Positions 14,501 through 25,200 of a DNA stretch of 64,000 bases are shown here, piece after piece. The notes under the pieces were generated by a model that was given only the letters and a program-made list of their open reading frames with translations, did not search any database and had not been told where the DNA came from. Numbering within the stretch: position 1 is the first letter of the stretch; every line of letters starts with the position of its first letter. The stretch spans positions 62,001-126,000 of the forward strand of contig JAURVB010013312.1 in assembly GCA_033002965.1 (NCBI GenBank), read 5' to 3'. Made by a program: the position numbers and the translations under genes. This DNA is from Piper betle (Eukaryota; Streptophyta; Magnoliopsida; Piperales; Piperaceae).

Positions 14501-17343
14501 CTGCAATCAGCCAATTGTCACTACTCCATCAAAATATTTCCAAATTACAGTCACAAGACTCATAACTAGGATATGGCAATAGCCTAACTAATGTATAAAT
14601 AACCACAAAAAAATGATGGACACATCCAATGTTGTTACAATATATAAACAAAGAGTAAACAAGCACATATTTGTTTTATAAAAATGTAAAATCATTTTTT
14701 TCCAATAATCTGGACACATAATGTCAAATTATATGTTTTGCTACTAAACACAAGAGGTTCAATTATCTTTAAAAAAATGTATCCCAATTAAAAAACTTAT
14801 ATAGTAGACATGAAATAACTTACTTGCATAGTAAATACACATGGTGATGCCCTCAGACTTGTCAAAAGAACTAGCAGTAAACAAAACAAAAATATAATGA
14901 ACCGTACATGTCGGAGAACAATGAAAAAAGGCATACACACCCACCATTTTATGCAGGAAAATCAAAAGATGATAGGCCTAAGACAAATTAAAATGATTAT
15001 TTGGTAGATATCATGGTCTGGTCTTCTACAGGTAAATTCCGATTAAAGTTCAGAAAAATGTAAACACTTAACAACATAAAATACCATGCAACGAAGAATG
15101 CATATTATAAAATATTTTACTTTCTTAAGAAATAAGCAACCAAAATTTCCTGATGTAAGGTGTGGTAACCCATTCAGAATTAATAAAAATGACTCTGAGG
15201 GCCCTACCCTAGCCTCTTCTTTACTAATTCATCAGAACTTAAAAACATCATGAGAATAAGTGACTTTGATTATCTTGTAATACTTACAATGGAAGCTGTC
15301 TCCTATGGAGACCAAATTTAGAGGAGGTTTAATAAAATAAGTACTTTTAAGTAATCTAATAAGCTATTTTAACATTGGGAAAACGATTTGTACTTTTAGC
15401 AAGAGTTGAAGACAACTCATATAGAACTAAAACAAAATTCCTTTGCCCTCCCCATAACTGATTAACAATTACAGACCAAATGCTTATAAAACCAACTCTC
15501 ATCGCTTATAATTCCCAGACAAAATAGCCTAAAAACAAGAATAATTACTTCAATTGCATACTGACGGCAATAGCAGATGAAGACAAAAAAATGGAAAGAT
15601 ATTTACAACAAAGAATAAACATTTCATTCTAATGTGGCATTCAATCACGCTCTAAATACTCACATTTGTTTAGTACCAAAGAAGTGAACTAAAACTTTCT
15701 TCCAATCAGTTGAATAACCCCACTTTTGCGGCTCACTCACCTATAAACAAAATAACAATGTATGTTATATACCAGAAAGTACCTCTAAACATAAAATTTT
15801 GAAGAAGAAAAAATAAATTCAAAATGAAAAAGAGGTAAATTTTAACACGATTAGATCTCCAACACTACATGCCAATCATGCATTAATAAAGTGAAGCCAA
15901 ATCATTTACTAAACTACTGCTATATAAGAAGGACAATATCAATAGTTGGAACGTAGCACCTTCACAAGATTTTTTAAAGCGCCTTTCACAAAAGAGGATA
16001 CAATATCAGCAGTTGAAAAATAAACAGGATAAAAATTAGGCATGACAAAGCAAAGGAACCCATCAGTAAAGTGGAAAAGGCTGACAAAGTTGTAACAACA
16101 ACTTCAAGAAACATGAGAAACTGCAACAGACAATACCTAACATGTATTTAGAGACTTCTTTTACATTTTTTCCACGTAAAAAATACAGAAACAATGTGAA
16201 AAGGGCTGAGGGAGATTTCCAGCTATAAAATAAAACAAAAATTCTTTGCTATTTAGAAAAAAGAAAATTAAAGGTAATGTACATGCTAACGAGCCATGGC
16301 CATTTCACATATCAAAACGATTAAAAGAACTACTGAAATGAGTTCAAACATAAGGGGAAAAAAAATTGGTTACTACATGAATTTTACTAAATAGGAAGTT
16401 ACTTAAAAAGGTCTTGCTCCATTATCTGGTATTGCATGAAACAGTTCACCTTTATTTGGAAGTTACTTTTGGTTAGACAGGAAAGAACTCCAAGAACGTT
16501 TATTATAAATTAGGCATGCACAAATTAGAAATCTACAAAGGCACCATAACCATACTGATGTTGTCTGTAATAGCCACAGAATTTTTAAAAAAAATGAACA
16601 AATATCAAAATGGCCATGCTAAATCCAACACAACAGCCATGCTAAAAGCACAAAAATTCCCAAACAACATATGATGCATTTTAGAGCATCAATTACAGTG
16701 CTTTTTCAAGAAGCAGACAGGCCTGCTCTTTATTCGGTATCAGAAAACAAAATAGTCATGCTAATTTTTAAGCAAAGCCTCATAAAGAACCGTGTTCCAA
16801 TATGTTAAAAATAAATATAGGAAATACGATATGATAACATTTTAAAGTTCCAATTATGGTGCTTGTTCATGAAAAAGACAACGCTGTTCTACTTCTGCAG
16901 TCATAAAAATCATGCCACACAAGATGGCAAAAAATGAAACCATGATATGACGCAATTTGTAGTTCCAATTACGGTGTTTGCTTTAGAAACAGACAGACCT
17001 CTCTTCATCAGGCATAATTTTTTTATTAAAAAAATCATGCTAATCTAACTCAAAATGCAGACTAATAGCTCATACAAACCTTGTCTTAAAATATATGTAA
17101 AATAAAAAGCAGGAAAAATAATGATATGAGGCATTCCAAAATTCCAACTACAATGCTTGTACAAAGAAACAGACAACCCTCCTCTTCAAGAAAAAGAACA
17201 GCAGATGATAAGACGCACCGTGGCAGGCCAGGCCGGGAAGCCCTTGACCTTGGCAAGCACGAGATCGCCGACCTTCCACTGCCGCCGCGCCGATGCCGCG
17301 GCGGAATTCTTCCCCCACCCTTCCTCCGCGGCGGCGCCATGGC
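3962..17343 (-). CDS. HUA2: HUA2-like (ENHANCER OF AG-4) PWWP/CID protein
   Basis: Nuclear RNA-processing and transcription factor of the HUA2/HULK family, which in Arabidopsis affects AGAMOUS and FLC pre-mRNA and flowering. Coding exons (minus): 17219-17343, 15664-15740, 9476-11482, 8904-9357, 6114-6222, 5909-6021, 5649-5830, 5149-5548, 4461-4914, 4219-4380, 3962-3987. Phases agree at every junction. The product would be about 1370 aa: N-terminal PWWP domain (WKVGDLVLAKVKGFPAWPA, then SEPQKWGYSTDW and FCNPADVEAFTEEKK), a long low-complexity middle, a CTD-interacting domain at roughly 845-1000 (RIDLFFLVDSITQC; ENRKQCLKVLRLWLERKILP), the family motif VERHPHILEEVDGELEMEDV, a polyproline tract, and the terminus FWRPG. 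Oddity: the natural ATG at 17343 (MAPPRRKGGG) is one frame away from the PWWP frame, and the PWWP frame itself has no upstream ATG. A single base appears to be missing near 17312-17316. Introns reach 4.2 kb and carry repeats. Confidence 0.93.
7563..7792. repeat. Imperfect tandem duplication, about 100 bp unit
   Basis: Two copies, about 7563-7667 and 7687-7792, share the core CAATCTAGATAAACCTAGAA and then TCTTCATC, and both end in ATACAAAGTTTA. They differ by scattered substitutions and small indels. The duplication lies in an intron, and no transposon ends were found. Confidence 0.75.
8470..8506. repeat. AAT microsatellite
   Basis: An uninterrupted run of about twelve AAT units lies inside intron 4 of the HUA2-like gene. 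It is a likely length-polymorphic marker. Confidence 0.95.
11483..15663 (-). other. Large intron 2 of HUA2-like gene
   Basis: This 4.2-kb intron splits the PWWP domain between GTKQ-I and AFCNPADV. The acceptor (tactgcag at 11483-11490) and donor (GTGAGTA at 15657-15663) are clear. Apart from a TRIM-like element at about 13440-13746, the sequence is AT-rich and shows no coding similarity. Confidence 0.8.
13440..13746 (-). mobile_element. TRIM-like mini LTR element, reverse orientation
   Basis: Two related segments of about 80 bp (near 13443-13526 and 13668-13746) both contain a GTCTAA...CTTG/TTTG...CTCAAG/CTTAAGCT...GAACCACT pattern. Between them, directly beside the right copy, lies gctctaataccat (13655-13667). 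This is the reverse complement of a tRNA-Met-type primer-binding site (ATGGTATTAGAGC). Direct terminal repeats plus a primer site with no coding interior fits a TRIM in reverse orientation. The same repeat occurs as a lone copy at 22142-22226. The left border is approximate. Confidence 0.55.
15741..17218 (-). other. Intron 1 of HUA2-like gene
   Basis: The intron lies between the first PWWP exon (donor GTGCGT) and the 77-bp second exon (acceptor TTTATAG). The sequence is AT-rich. No gene or transposon boundary was recognised. Confidence 0.75.
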
Positions 17344-17720
17344 CAAGATCGCATGCGGCCCCTTTTCCTCCCCCCAACCCCACACGCCCCCCTTCGCCGC
17401 CTCAGACCACCATTTCGCGCCGAACAAAACCGGCACCGAACAAACGGATTGTTTGGAATCGAAAAAACAAGGAATCAAAGCAAAAAGGGCGACGGAATTT
17501 GCAGGAATTGGAGGGCAATTGGGAGATCGGAGGGGGTTTGGGAGAAGGAGGAGGAGGGGGTGTGTACAGTTGTACCTGCAAAAAAATGTGGTATTGAAAA
17601 GGGTGGGGGGTGAGGGCTACCGAGTAGTGTAGTCCTCCAGGGCAGGGGCTGTTAGCGGTGGGGCCGCCCGCTCCGGTCCGGTAGCGTACGTAGTTTTCAG
17701 CGGTGACAATAAAGTCACGA
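17344..17720 (-). promoter_or_regulatory. GC-rich 5' UTR/promoter of HUA2-like gene
   Basis: A GC-rich stretch lies immediately upstream of the HUA2-like start and gives way to AT-rich spacer beyond about 17720. It overlaps several open frames on both strands that look like GC-rich shadows. The promoter role is inferred from position; no core element was identified. Confidence 0.4.
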
Positions 17721-17974
17721 CGGCTACATACGCGGTATGTTTAATTTATTCATTTATTTATTTCACATGATAATAAGGTTTGCTTTTATTAACATGAAAT
17801 TAGCGTAATAATATAATATTTTCGAATAGTCTATTTTGCCGATTGTAGTTATATTTAATATATTTTATATAAAACTATTATTAAATTAAATATTTTGTAT
17901 AAAAACTACCGTAATTACATTCAATAAAGTATAAAATAACCATGATTATTTTATATGGCCCATTAATGCATTTT

Positions 17975-18810
17975 CAAACGAACAAAAAAATTTCGTTCTT
18001 TCTATTTTTTTATTGAGAAGAAAAATAATAATTTTTTTGTTTGTCAAAAAGCACATAGGTGGGCCGCATAAAATAATTATAATTATTTTGAATGCAAAAC
18101 ATATTATAGAAGTATTAAAATTTTCAAAAAATATATTGTATATATACTAATTTTAGTGAATTGATAATTTAAAATGTTTATGGCATTTCCATTTTTCATA
18201 CTAATTAAACAGAGACTCAATAATTAAAAATTAATTTTGTTAAATAATTTTATAATGTATTTAATTAAAAATTGGGAAAATAGTTTATGGGATTTTTCAT
18301 CGTGATTGATGAAAAATAATTATTTTGCTATTATTTTCTTACAGAATAAATAAATTTTACCAACCACATGGACGAAAAAATGGGTCAAATAATGAACATT
18401 ATACAAATAAGAAAAAAATTCCTGTTTGTTGGACAGCAGATAAGGGGTCATATAAAGAAACCATGGTTATTTTGAATATAAAATATATTTTGAAAATATC
18501 AATTATTTTGTTTGAAAACATATCTTATATATACCAATATAACTAAGTTGATAATTTAAACTTTTTATATCATATATATATATATTATTATGCTGATCAA
18601 ATAGAGCCTACACTAATTAAAAATTAATTTTATTATGCATTTGAATAAAAATTAAGAAAACAGTTTGAAGGGATTTTTCCTCAAGATTGGCGGAGAACAA
18701 TTTTTTTTTTCTTATTTGCTTACAGACTAAATAAATCTTGCCGAACTTAGAGACGGAAAAATGAGTCGTAAAATAAACATTCACGATTATGAGAACACCG
18801 TAATTATTTG
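17975..18810. repeat. AT-rich tandem repeat, period about 383 bp
   Basis: Two full units and a partial third are visible. Matching landmarks recur about 381-383 bp apart: a GTTTGT...ATTTTGAAT...ATATACTAATTT segment near 18041 and 18424, and a CAGAATAAATAAAT...GACG(A)GAAAAA segment near 18342 and 18723. Both intervening parts contain AATTAAAAATTAATTTT. The units differ considerably, so the repeat is old. It lies between the HUA2-like promoter and the MED33 3' end and carries no coding signal. Confidence 0.7.
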
Positions 18811-19233
18811 GACATTTTTGCCTGTATTGTTGCTTATTTCGAATTAATTAAACGCTAAGTAGGCAACTTAGGTTGTAGACAATTGATCGAAAGTTAAGCA
18901 GATGAATTAAGTTGTTAAAATCGGACCACCTTGTCTGCAACTGGATGAAAAGATGGAAAAACCGACCACTGTAAATCGGTTTTCTGCAAAACAGGATAAA
19001 TCTCAAACACACTCGACGCTGGTGTGATGAAACTCCCTCAATACGTATCCCACGTGGGTCTTCTCCGACATCACCATGACCCGACGTATGATAAAGCAGC
19101 AAACTACATTGACCTTCCACACTCCTATATAATAAAAACAAACAAAGACCAAACAAGATCTTACTGAACTGAACAAATGGGAAAACATAATTAGATAGAA
19201 ACTAATCGCTGGTAGAGATTATAAGTTCTGCAG
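18811..19233 (-). other. Probable 3' UTR of MED33 gene
   Basis: Sequence downstream of the MED33 stop codon on the minus strand. The 3' UTR assignment is from position only. No other feature was seen. Confidence 0.4.
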
Positions 19234-22200
19234 CTAGTCCCATGGCGCCAGTCCCCCTGCAGCCAGTAAAATCAAGGCGAGTTCTTCCTCGTTCCACAGC
19301 CTAAGACCATTGCTTAACCTTCGCAGAACATCGACTTCCATGGCCATCACCCACGAGGGGGCGCTCTTCAGCATGAGTCTCAGAAACACAGTTACATAAG
19401 TGCGCCAAGTGGCCTTGCTGCAGCCGAGAGAGATTTTCCCATCAAGAGCACCGGCTAAAAACTCCATATGAGCTCCAATTATCCATGATCTACTGCTGGG
19501 AACATTTGTTATGTCCAAGCCGCATGAAAATGTGCCACAGAGGACGGCAAAATGAGCAAGAGCATGTCCACCAAGAACTGCTGCAGTGCCTCCGTCATCC
19601 GCCTGTTCTGACCCATGGCAAGATAGAAACCAAGATGGTAGGGTTTCATGAAACAAAGTCCGGACTAGCCCAAATCCACCTGACAGCCACAACAAGGACG
19701 CCCCAACTCCAGCGGCAACCTTGACTTCAGTCATGGCAGCTGCAAGAGAAATCGACCCGAATTTAGAACTGTACTTGATGTCCTTTAACTTCTCCATGCT
19801 GGTTCTGGTCTGTTCGTTATTTGCTACCTCTTTCACTGTCATCATCAGAAGAGATATAATTTCTTCTATAACAAACATGATGTCTCGAATGGACCTATAG
19901 ACACGCAAATACAAAAAGCCAGGTGCCACAGGCAAGAATCCACCAGAGCATTGGGAGCCAAAGCCATGCCCTAAAAGGCCACCAACTCCACCCGTACTAG
20001 TGACGGGATCAGTAGAGAGGCCAAGTGCAGCAGTGAAGCAGCTCTTCAGTAGTTGCACCACAGCATCTTTGTTTTGTTTGAAGACGGTGCGTGAAGCTGA
20101 AAATATAAGAAAGTCATTCCATCGCTTCACTTTCTGAACCCACAGTGATACCACAATGGGCATACTTGGCCAGGGGCACCCAGCAGCTAGGTTTTCCAAT
20201 GCTGGGCCAGCTAAATTGAGGAAGCGTTCCGAAACACGATCAAGCTTGTATGTTATGGTGAGACTCACAAAAGCTGCCAACGGCAGGGGTAGTGTTGCGG
20301 GAGAACTTCCTCCTGCATCAAGAAAACAGGGAGGGTGCATTTTCTTTTTCAGGAATTTCAACTTGCCAAAGACATTGTATATAACCAGGAAAATAAAATG
20401 TAATACCTGCAACGAGGCTTGGAACATTCACACCGGTGACAGCCAAAATTTTCTTAATATGTTCCTCAACTGAGGCTAGATTAGCGGCAGGGCTGGGCCA
20501 ATCCGTTCCATTCATAAACGCAGGTCTCCATATTCCACGAGTAACCTCCGCTGAGAAATAGCTTACGATGGTAGCCAAAGATGCAGGAAGGAAATCCGCA
20601 AGATCTTTGAGGCCTGAGATGCACAACCGTGAGTGGCTGAAGATTTGAAATGATAACCAATATGTATCCAAATGTATGAACATTCAATCTCTCAAACCCA
20701 ATCACCAAAATTAGGTGAATGATGCTGATGATGTAATCATATATAAGTAATTTTAATGCAGATTAGTTTGCAATACCATGGGTACAAGTAACATGTGATC
20801 CAAAATCTCCACTTCAATGCTGCTAACCAAAAAGGAAAGGTTTCTAGGTTCATTTGGAGATCCAACAATGCGGTTCAAACAACTAAAATTTATTACCAAA
20901 ATACTACAAATGAACAAGGCAAAAATGTTCATGCATAAAAAAGTAAGTTAAAGAGTGCTTAAATGTATCCAACATAGGCAAGATTAAAGCATTTTTGGCA
21001 CCAACCTGTGGCCAATTCTCGAGGAGATAATCTTCCATGTGAACAGGCCGAAAGTGCAGCGTTGACAACAAAAGGCACAGCTTCCAGAATTTCCCAGGCT
21101 GGCAACTTAGGCCTGGATGATGCTTCCTCACTGCAAGGCCCTGACGAACTGCTCAAACTACTGCTTCCAGAAGCAACAGGAGCTGCAGACTGACTTCCAC
21201 TTTTGTTCATCTTCCTAAACATCATATTTAGGAGCCCATCTACTGTTTGATGGACTGGTGTCCCATGAACAAGTCCCGAGAGAGTTGATGCAATACAAGC
21301 TTGGTGTTGCCGGTACCAAACTTTTAATTTAGGAAATGAGTCAACAAAAATTGGCTGCAAAGTTGCTGAAGACTCGTTATTCAAGTACCTGCTGCTGTTC
21401 TTCCAACGTTTGGTTCCACCTTCTGTCAGCCTCTGAGAGTTTCGAATCAAAAGAAGGTACTCTGGTGTTAGCTGGGAACCAACCGGTGCACCATCACCCA
21501 TCACAGAATGTTCCAGTGGTGGATGATTGAACTTCCACAACCTTAAAAGAAGTATGAATGCATTAGAGAATACTGAATGAACACTGATTTCTTCGCCAGT
21601 CGGTACAGACCACACAACATTCGGCACATAAGATCCAAAGACCTCACAAATTGCCATCAATGAACCAGCAAGTTCAGGAACCTACGCAAAAAATTTAAAT
21701 TTTCAATTTGCTTCTAGGCAATAGATCATTAAAAAAACCCGAAGCTCAGTAAATGGCGACAGAACAGACGCACCAAGCCTTGCAGGGAGAAAATCTGAGT
21801 GCAATCAACAGGCGATATTCCAATAAGAAGAATATAAAGCATTGGGGCATAACCAACCAAGTGACTTTCTGATCCAGAGTAGTTGGCTGGAACTGGGGGA
21901 GACAGCAATTTCACAACAAAACGAACAGTATATTCCTGGAAGCAAGCAAATATCACCATATGAAAAAGACAAGATGATGCACATAAACACTTTATGGTTG
22001 TCTTGATAATAAAAACAAAGCTAGAACAAGAAAATACACCAGCAGAGAGTGGTGACAAAGTCCCCCTCCAGCATTCAGAAGCAAAGTAGGAAGCAACAAA
22101 TAAAGGACAAAAACATACATGATATTAATATAATATATATTTGTTAATTTTAGATGGTCTAACCACTTGTACCAAACCTCAAGCTATTAGGAAAGGGAAG

Positions 22201-25200
22201 GAAGCCACTTAATATTTACTTTAACAATATCAATCTATGATGAGAACACAACTAAAAAAGCGGTCAACACATACACAAGTAGCCACAAAAAAGCAAGAGA
22301 AAACTACAACCTGCAACATCACTGCTTATTTAAATAATTTCATGATTTGATAATTAAAAATATCCACTTTGTAATATATATCCTAGGCTTGCATTATCAT
22401 CATGACCACCCACTTCTTATCACAGCTAAGACAGGGTGGGTAGAATTAATGCTTTTTCGGTAGCTCCCACATTGTAATCTATGACACAAAACCATGCAGG
22501 AGCATAGTAGCAAAACTCTTACATCAAATTCCCTTCCTGTAGCAACTCTATTCCCGTCGAAAGATGGGATAATGAAATGAAGTTTGAAGCTTTAATACCA
22601 TCATCATCATGAACCTTTCCAAATTATCAGAAACACATGATGGATGATTGCTATTGTAATATAGAATTCATAAAAAAGAAAGGGCAATTCAGTTAATTAA
22701 TCAAGATTATGAGAATGAGCATTACATTTAAAAACCTTCACAATTCCCATGACATGAAAGAGTAGAGAAATTTATGGACATGCTTTAAAGCTACTCAGCC
22801 ATTGAAGTTTAAGTACCAATAAAATACAGTGTCCAACACCAACTGATTTTTATAACCACATGCCATCTACAACTAAAACTTTCGCATCTTATATTAGGTC
22901 ACAGAGGCAGACAGAAAGATTATCAGATCTCTACCATTACCTGGATATTCCAGCCTCTAATCAGAGAAGCTCCACAAAGAATTGTGGCAGCAGATGCCCT
23001 TTCATCATCCGATCCATTGAGTGCGATCTCAAATATCTTTTCCAGCTCCGCTAAGCTTCCATTAAATCGATGAGCTTATTTCAGTGGCTTTGCCCCTGGG
23101 TATTTTTACAACAAGAGCATCTGATATAGCTAGCTTCAGGAAACAACAATAGCCTTTAACAGATTGGAGGTTAAACTTGACTACAAGACCAAGACTCCAA
23201 TGACAAAACCAGGTTTAAACCTCTCATGTTTTCTTTCTACTACACATATCAGTTTCGTTGGCAATATGACTCTAGAATTACAAACATATCATATTTTATA
23301 AATATTGTTAGTGAGATAACAATCTACCTTGAAGCAGGAGTTGCCACAAGAGATTTTATCATCGATGGGGTAAGAGAAGCTCCTTTCATCAAAGCAGACC
23401 AGCTAGGAACTTGGGTAGACATGCTATGAGGGACCTGGTTAATCCTCCCACTCACATAGCCAGGCCAAAAGTATGCAGATGTATCGATCAAATTTCGTGC
23501 TATGCATGCCTCAACTATGAGATGCCGCATGTTTCCTGCTGCATATGAAAACATAGGACATCAGTCTGAAGATATCTGCAACAGTTTTTATTATAAGTCT
23601 AAAGTAGCAAATTAAATGTGACAGAGTTATTCAAATCATTTAGCACGCATTATAAGGAAGAACTTGACAAAAATGACAGGTAGACATAACACAGATTGCC
23701 ACCAATCATGTATTCAACCAGGACAAGCTATGTTGATTGCTGACATCGACTTTGTCTAATCAACAAAAGTTTGATATCTTATTAATCATTCAATAGTGAA
23801 ATAAGTTTCATTTTGGAGTTGTTGTTGCAAGCACACAATAGAACCACCCCCACAGGCCGCAGGCAAAAGGAAGCACAAGACACAAGAATATGAAGAAACA
23901 CAATATTACAACAAAAAAATAAAGAAATAAATAAATAAATAAAAACATCATAAGTTAATAGTAATCAAACATCTGAACTGGCTTACAGCAATTGATTGAG
24001 TTGTCATTGATGCCAACACATTCAAGATAGCCACTTCCAACTGGTAGACCAGAAGCAACCATAATGGCCTTTGCAAAAGCCTGGTTTGCAGCAGAAACGA
24101 CAGATTGAGGGGGAGTAAGCAGGCCTTCGTAATCCCCAAGTACCTGCAAGCATGACACTAATCCTCGACGGCACTGTCCAGCTGAGATTTTCTCTCTCCA
24201 GAGAATTTTAGAGTTTCTTTCATTTTCATCTAGTTCTCCAGTTTCCTCCTCCCCAATAACATCAGCAATTGATTGTGCAGTTATAGACAGCAAAATTGAT
24301 AAGCGAGTGTCCTGGCGAGGCATAGGACCTTCAATCGGATCTCTTTCCTGTATTTCAAAGATACAACTTTTTAAAATAAAGCATATGCAGAGAAAAGAAA
24401 AAATACAACTGCTGCAGTATTAAAATTAAGTAGCTTACCCTCTGAACAAGCCTAAGGGCAGCTAACCAGACTCCCAAGAAAGTGTCATGCCAGGTGGTTT
24501 CATTTACAGCCTGAAGTACCTTGATCAAACCTGACAAGAAGCATAGACCCATTTACTGACAACCCTAAAGAATATTTACAACACATATTCATCATTTTTC
24601 GCATCTTATTATAAGCTTCATGTCATAAAGATTGTAGGGAGGTTTACAAAGTAAATTGGCCTAGATGTAGCTTCAATATACAAGAAACTAAACATCCGTC
24701 CCTAACAAATAGCATGAGCAAGAGCCTCATCGGCCAGATTATATACTGGGTAAAATTGTAAAGTTAAATCCGTTTTACAAATAGCATAAGCATGAGCCAC
24801 GTTGGCCCATTATATCCAGAGACAATATCATGTTTCAAATCAATTAATGGCTATAAAAATTTTTAAGTAAAAGGATATATGAGGATTTAAACATTCATTT
24901 TCTACAAATAGCATAAGCATGAGTCTCGTTGGGTTATTATATGGCAAAAATTTCTTGTCCCAAATCTTAAAATTGACAACAAAATATGAAAAAGAAAGAA
25001 AAATTATTTTGAGATTCACAGCTAGAAAATGAGATGAATCTCAAATGATGTGAGAATCACCTCTCAACATCTGTTGAGATTGCTGTATCATTCATCACAG
25101 CTACAGATGGTGGCAGAAGGAAGACCAAAGAACAAGTAGAATATCATACACTAATATCTACAGCTTTGTTGGAGAAGTATGCTAAAGTTTGAAAAATAAA

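Noticed and set aside
17383..17383. Possible HUA2-like start at 17383
   Set aside because: The codon is GTG, not ATG. The conserved MAPPRRKGGG start at 17343 with good context is preferred despite the frame break.
17126..17632. Plus-strand frames of 106-168 codons
   Set aside because: They are antisense to the HUA2-like first exon and 5' UTR; long frames are expected by chance in GC-rich DNA and show no domain.
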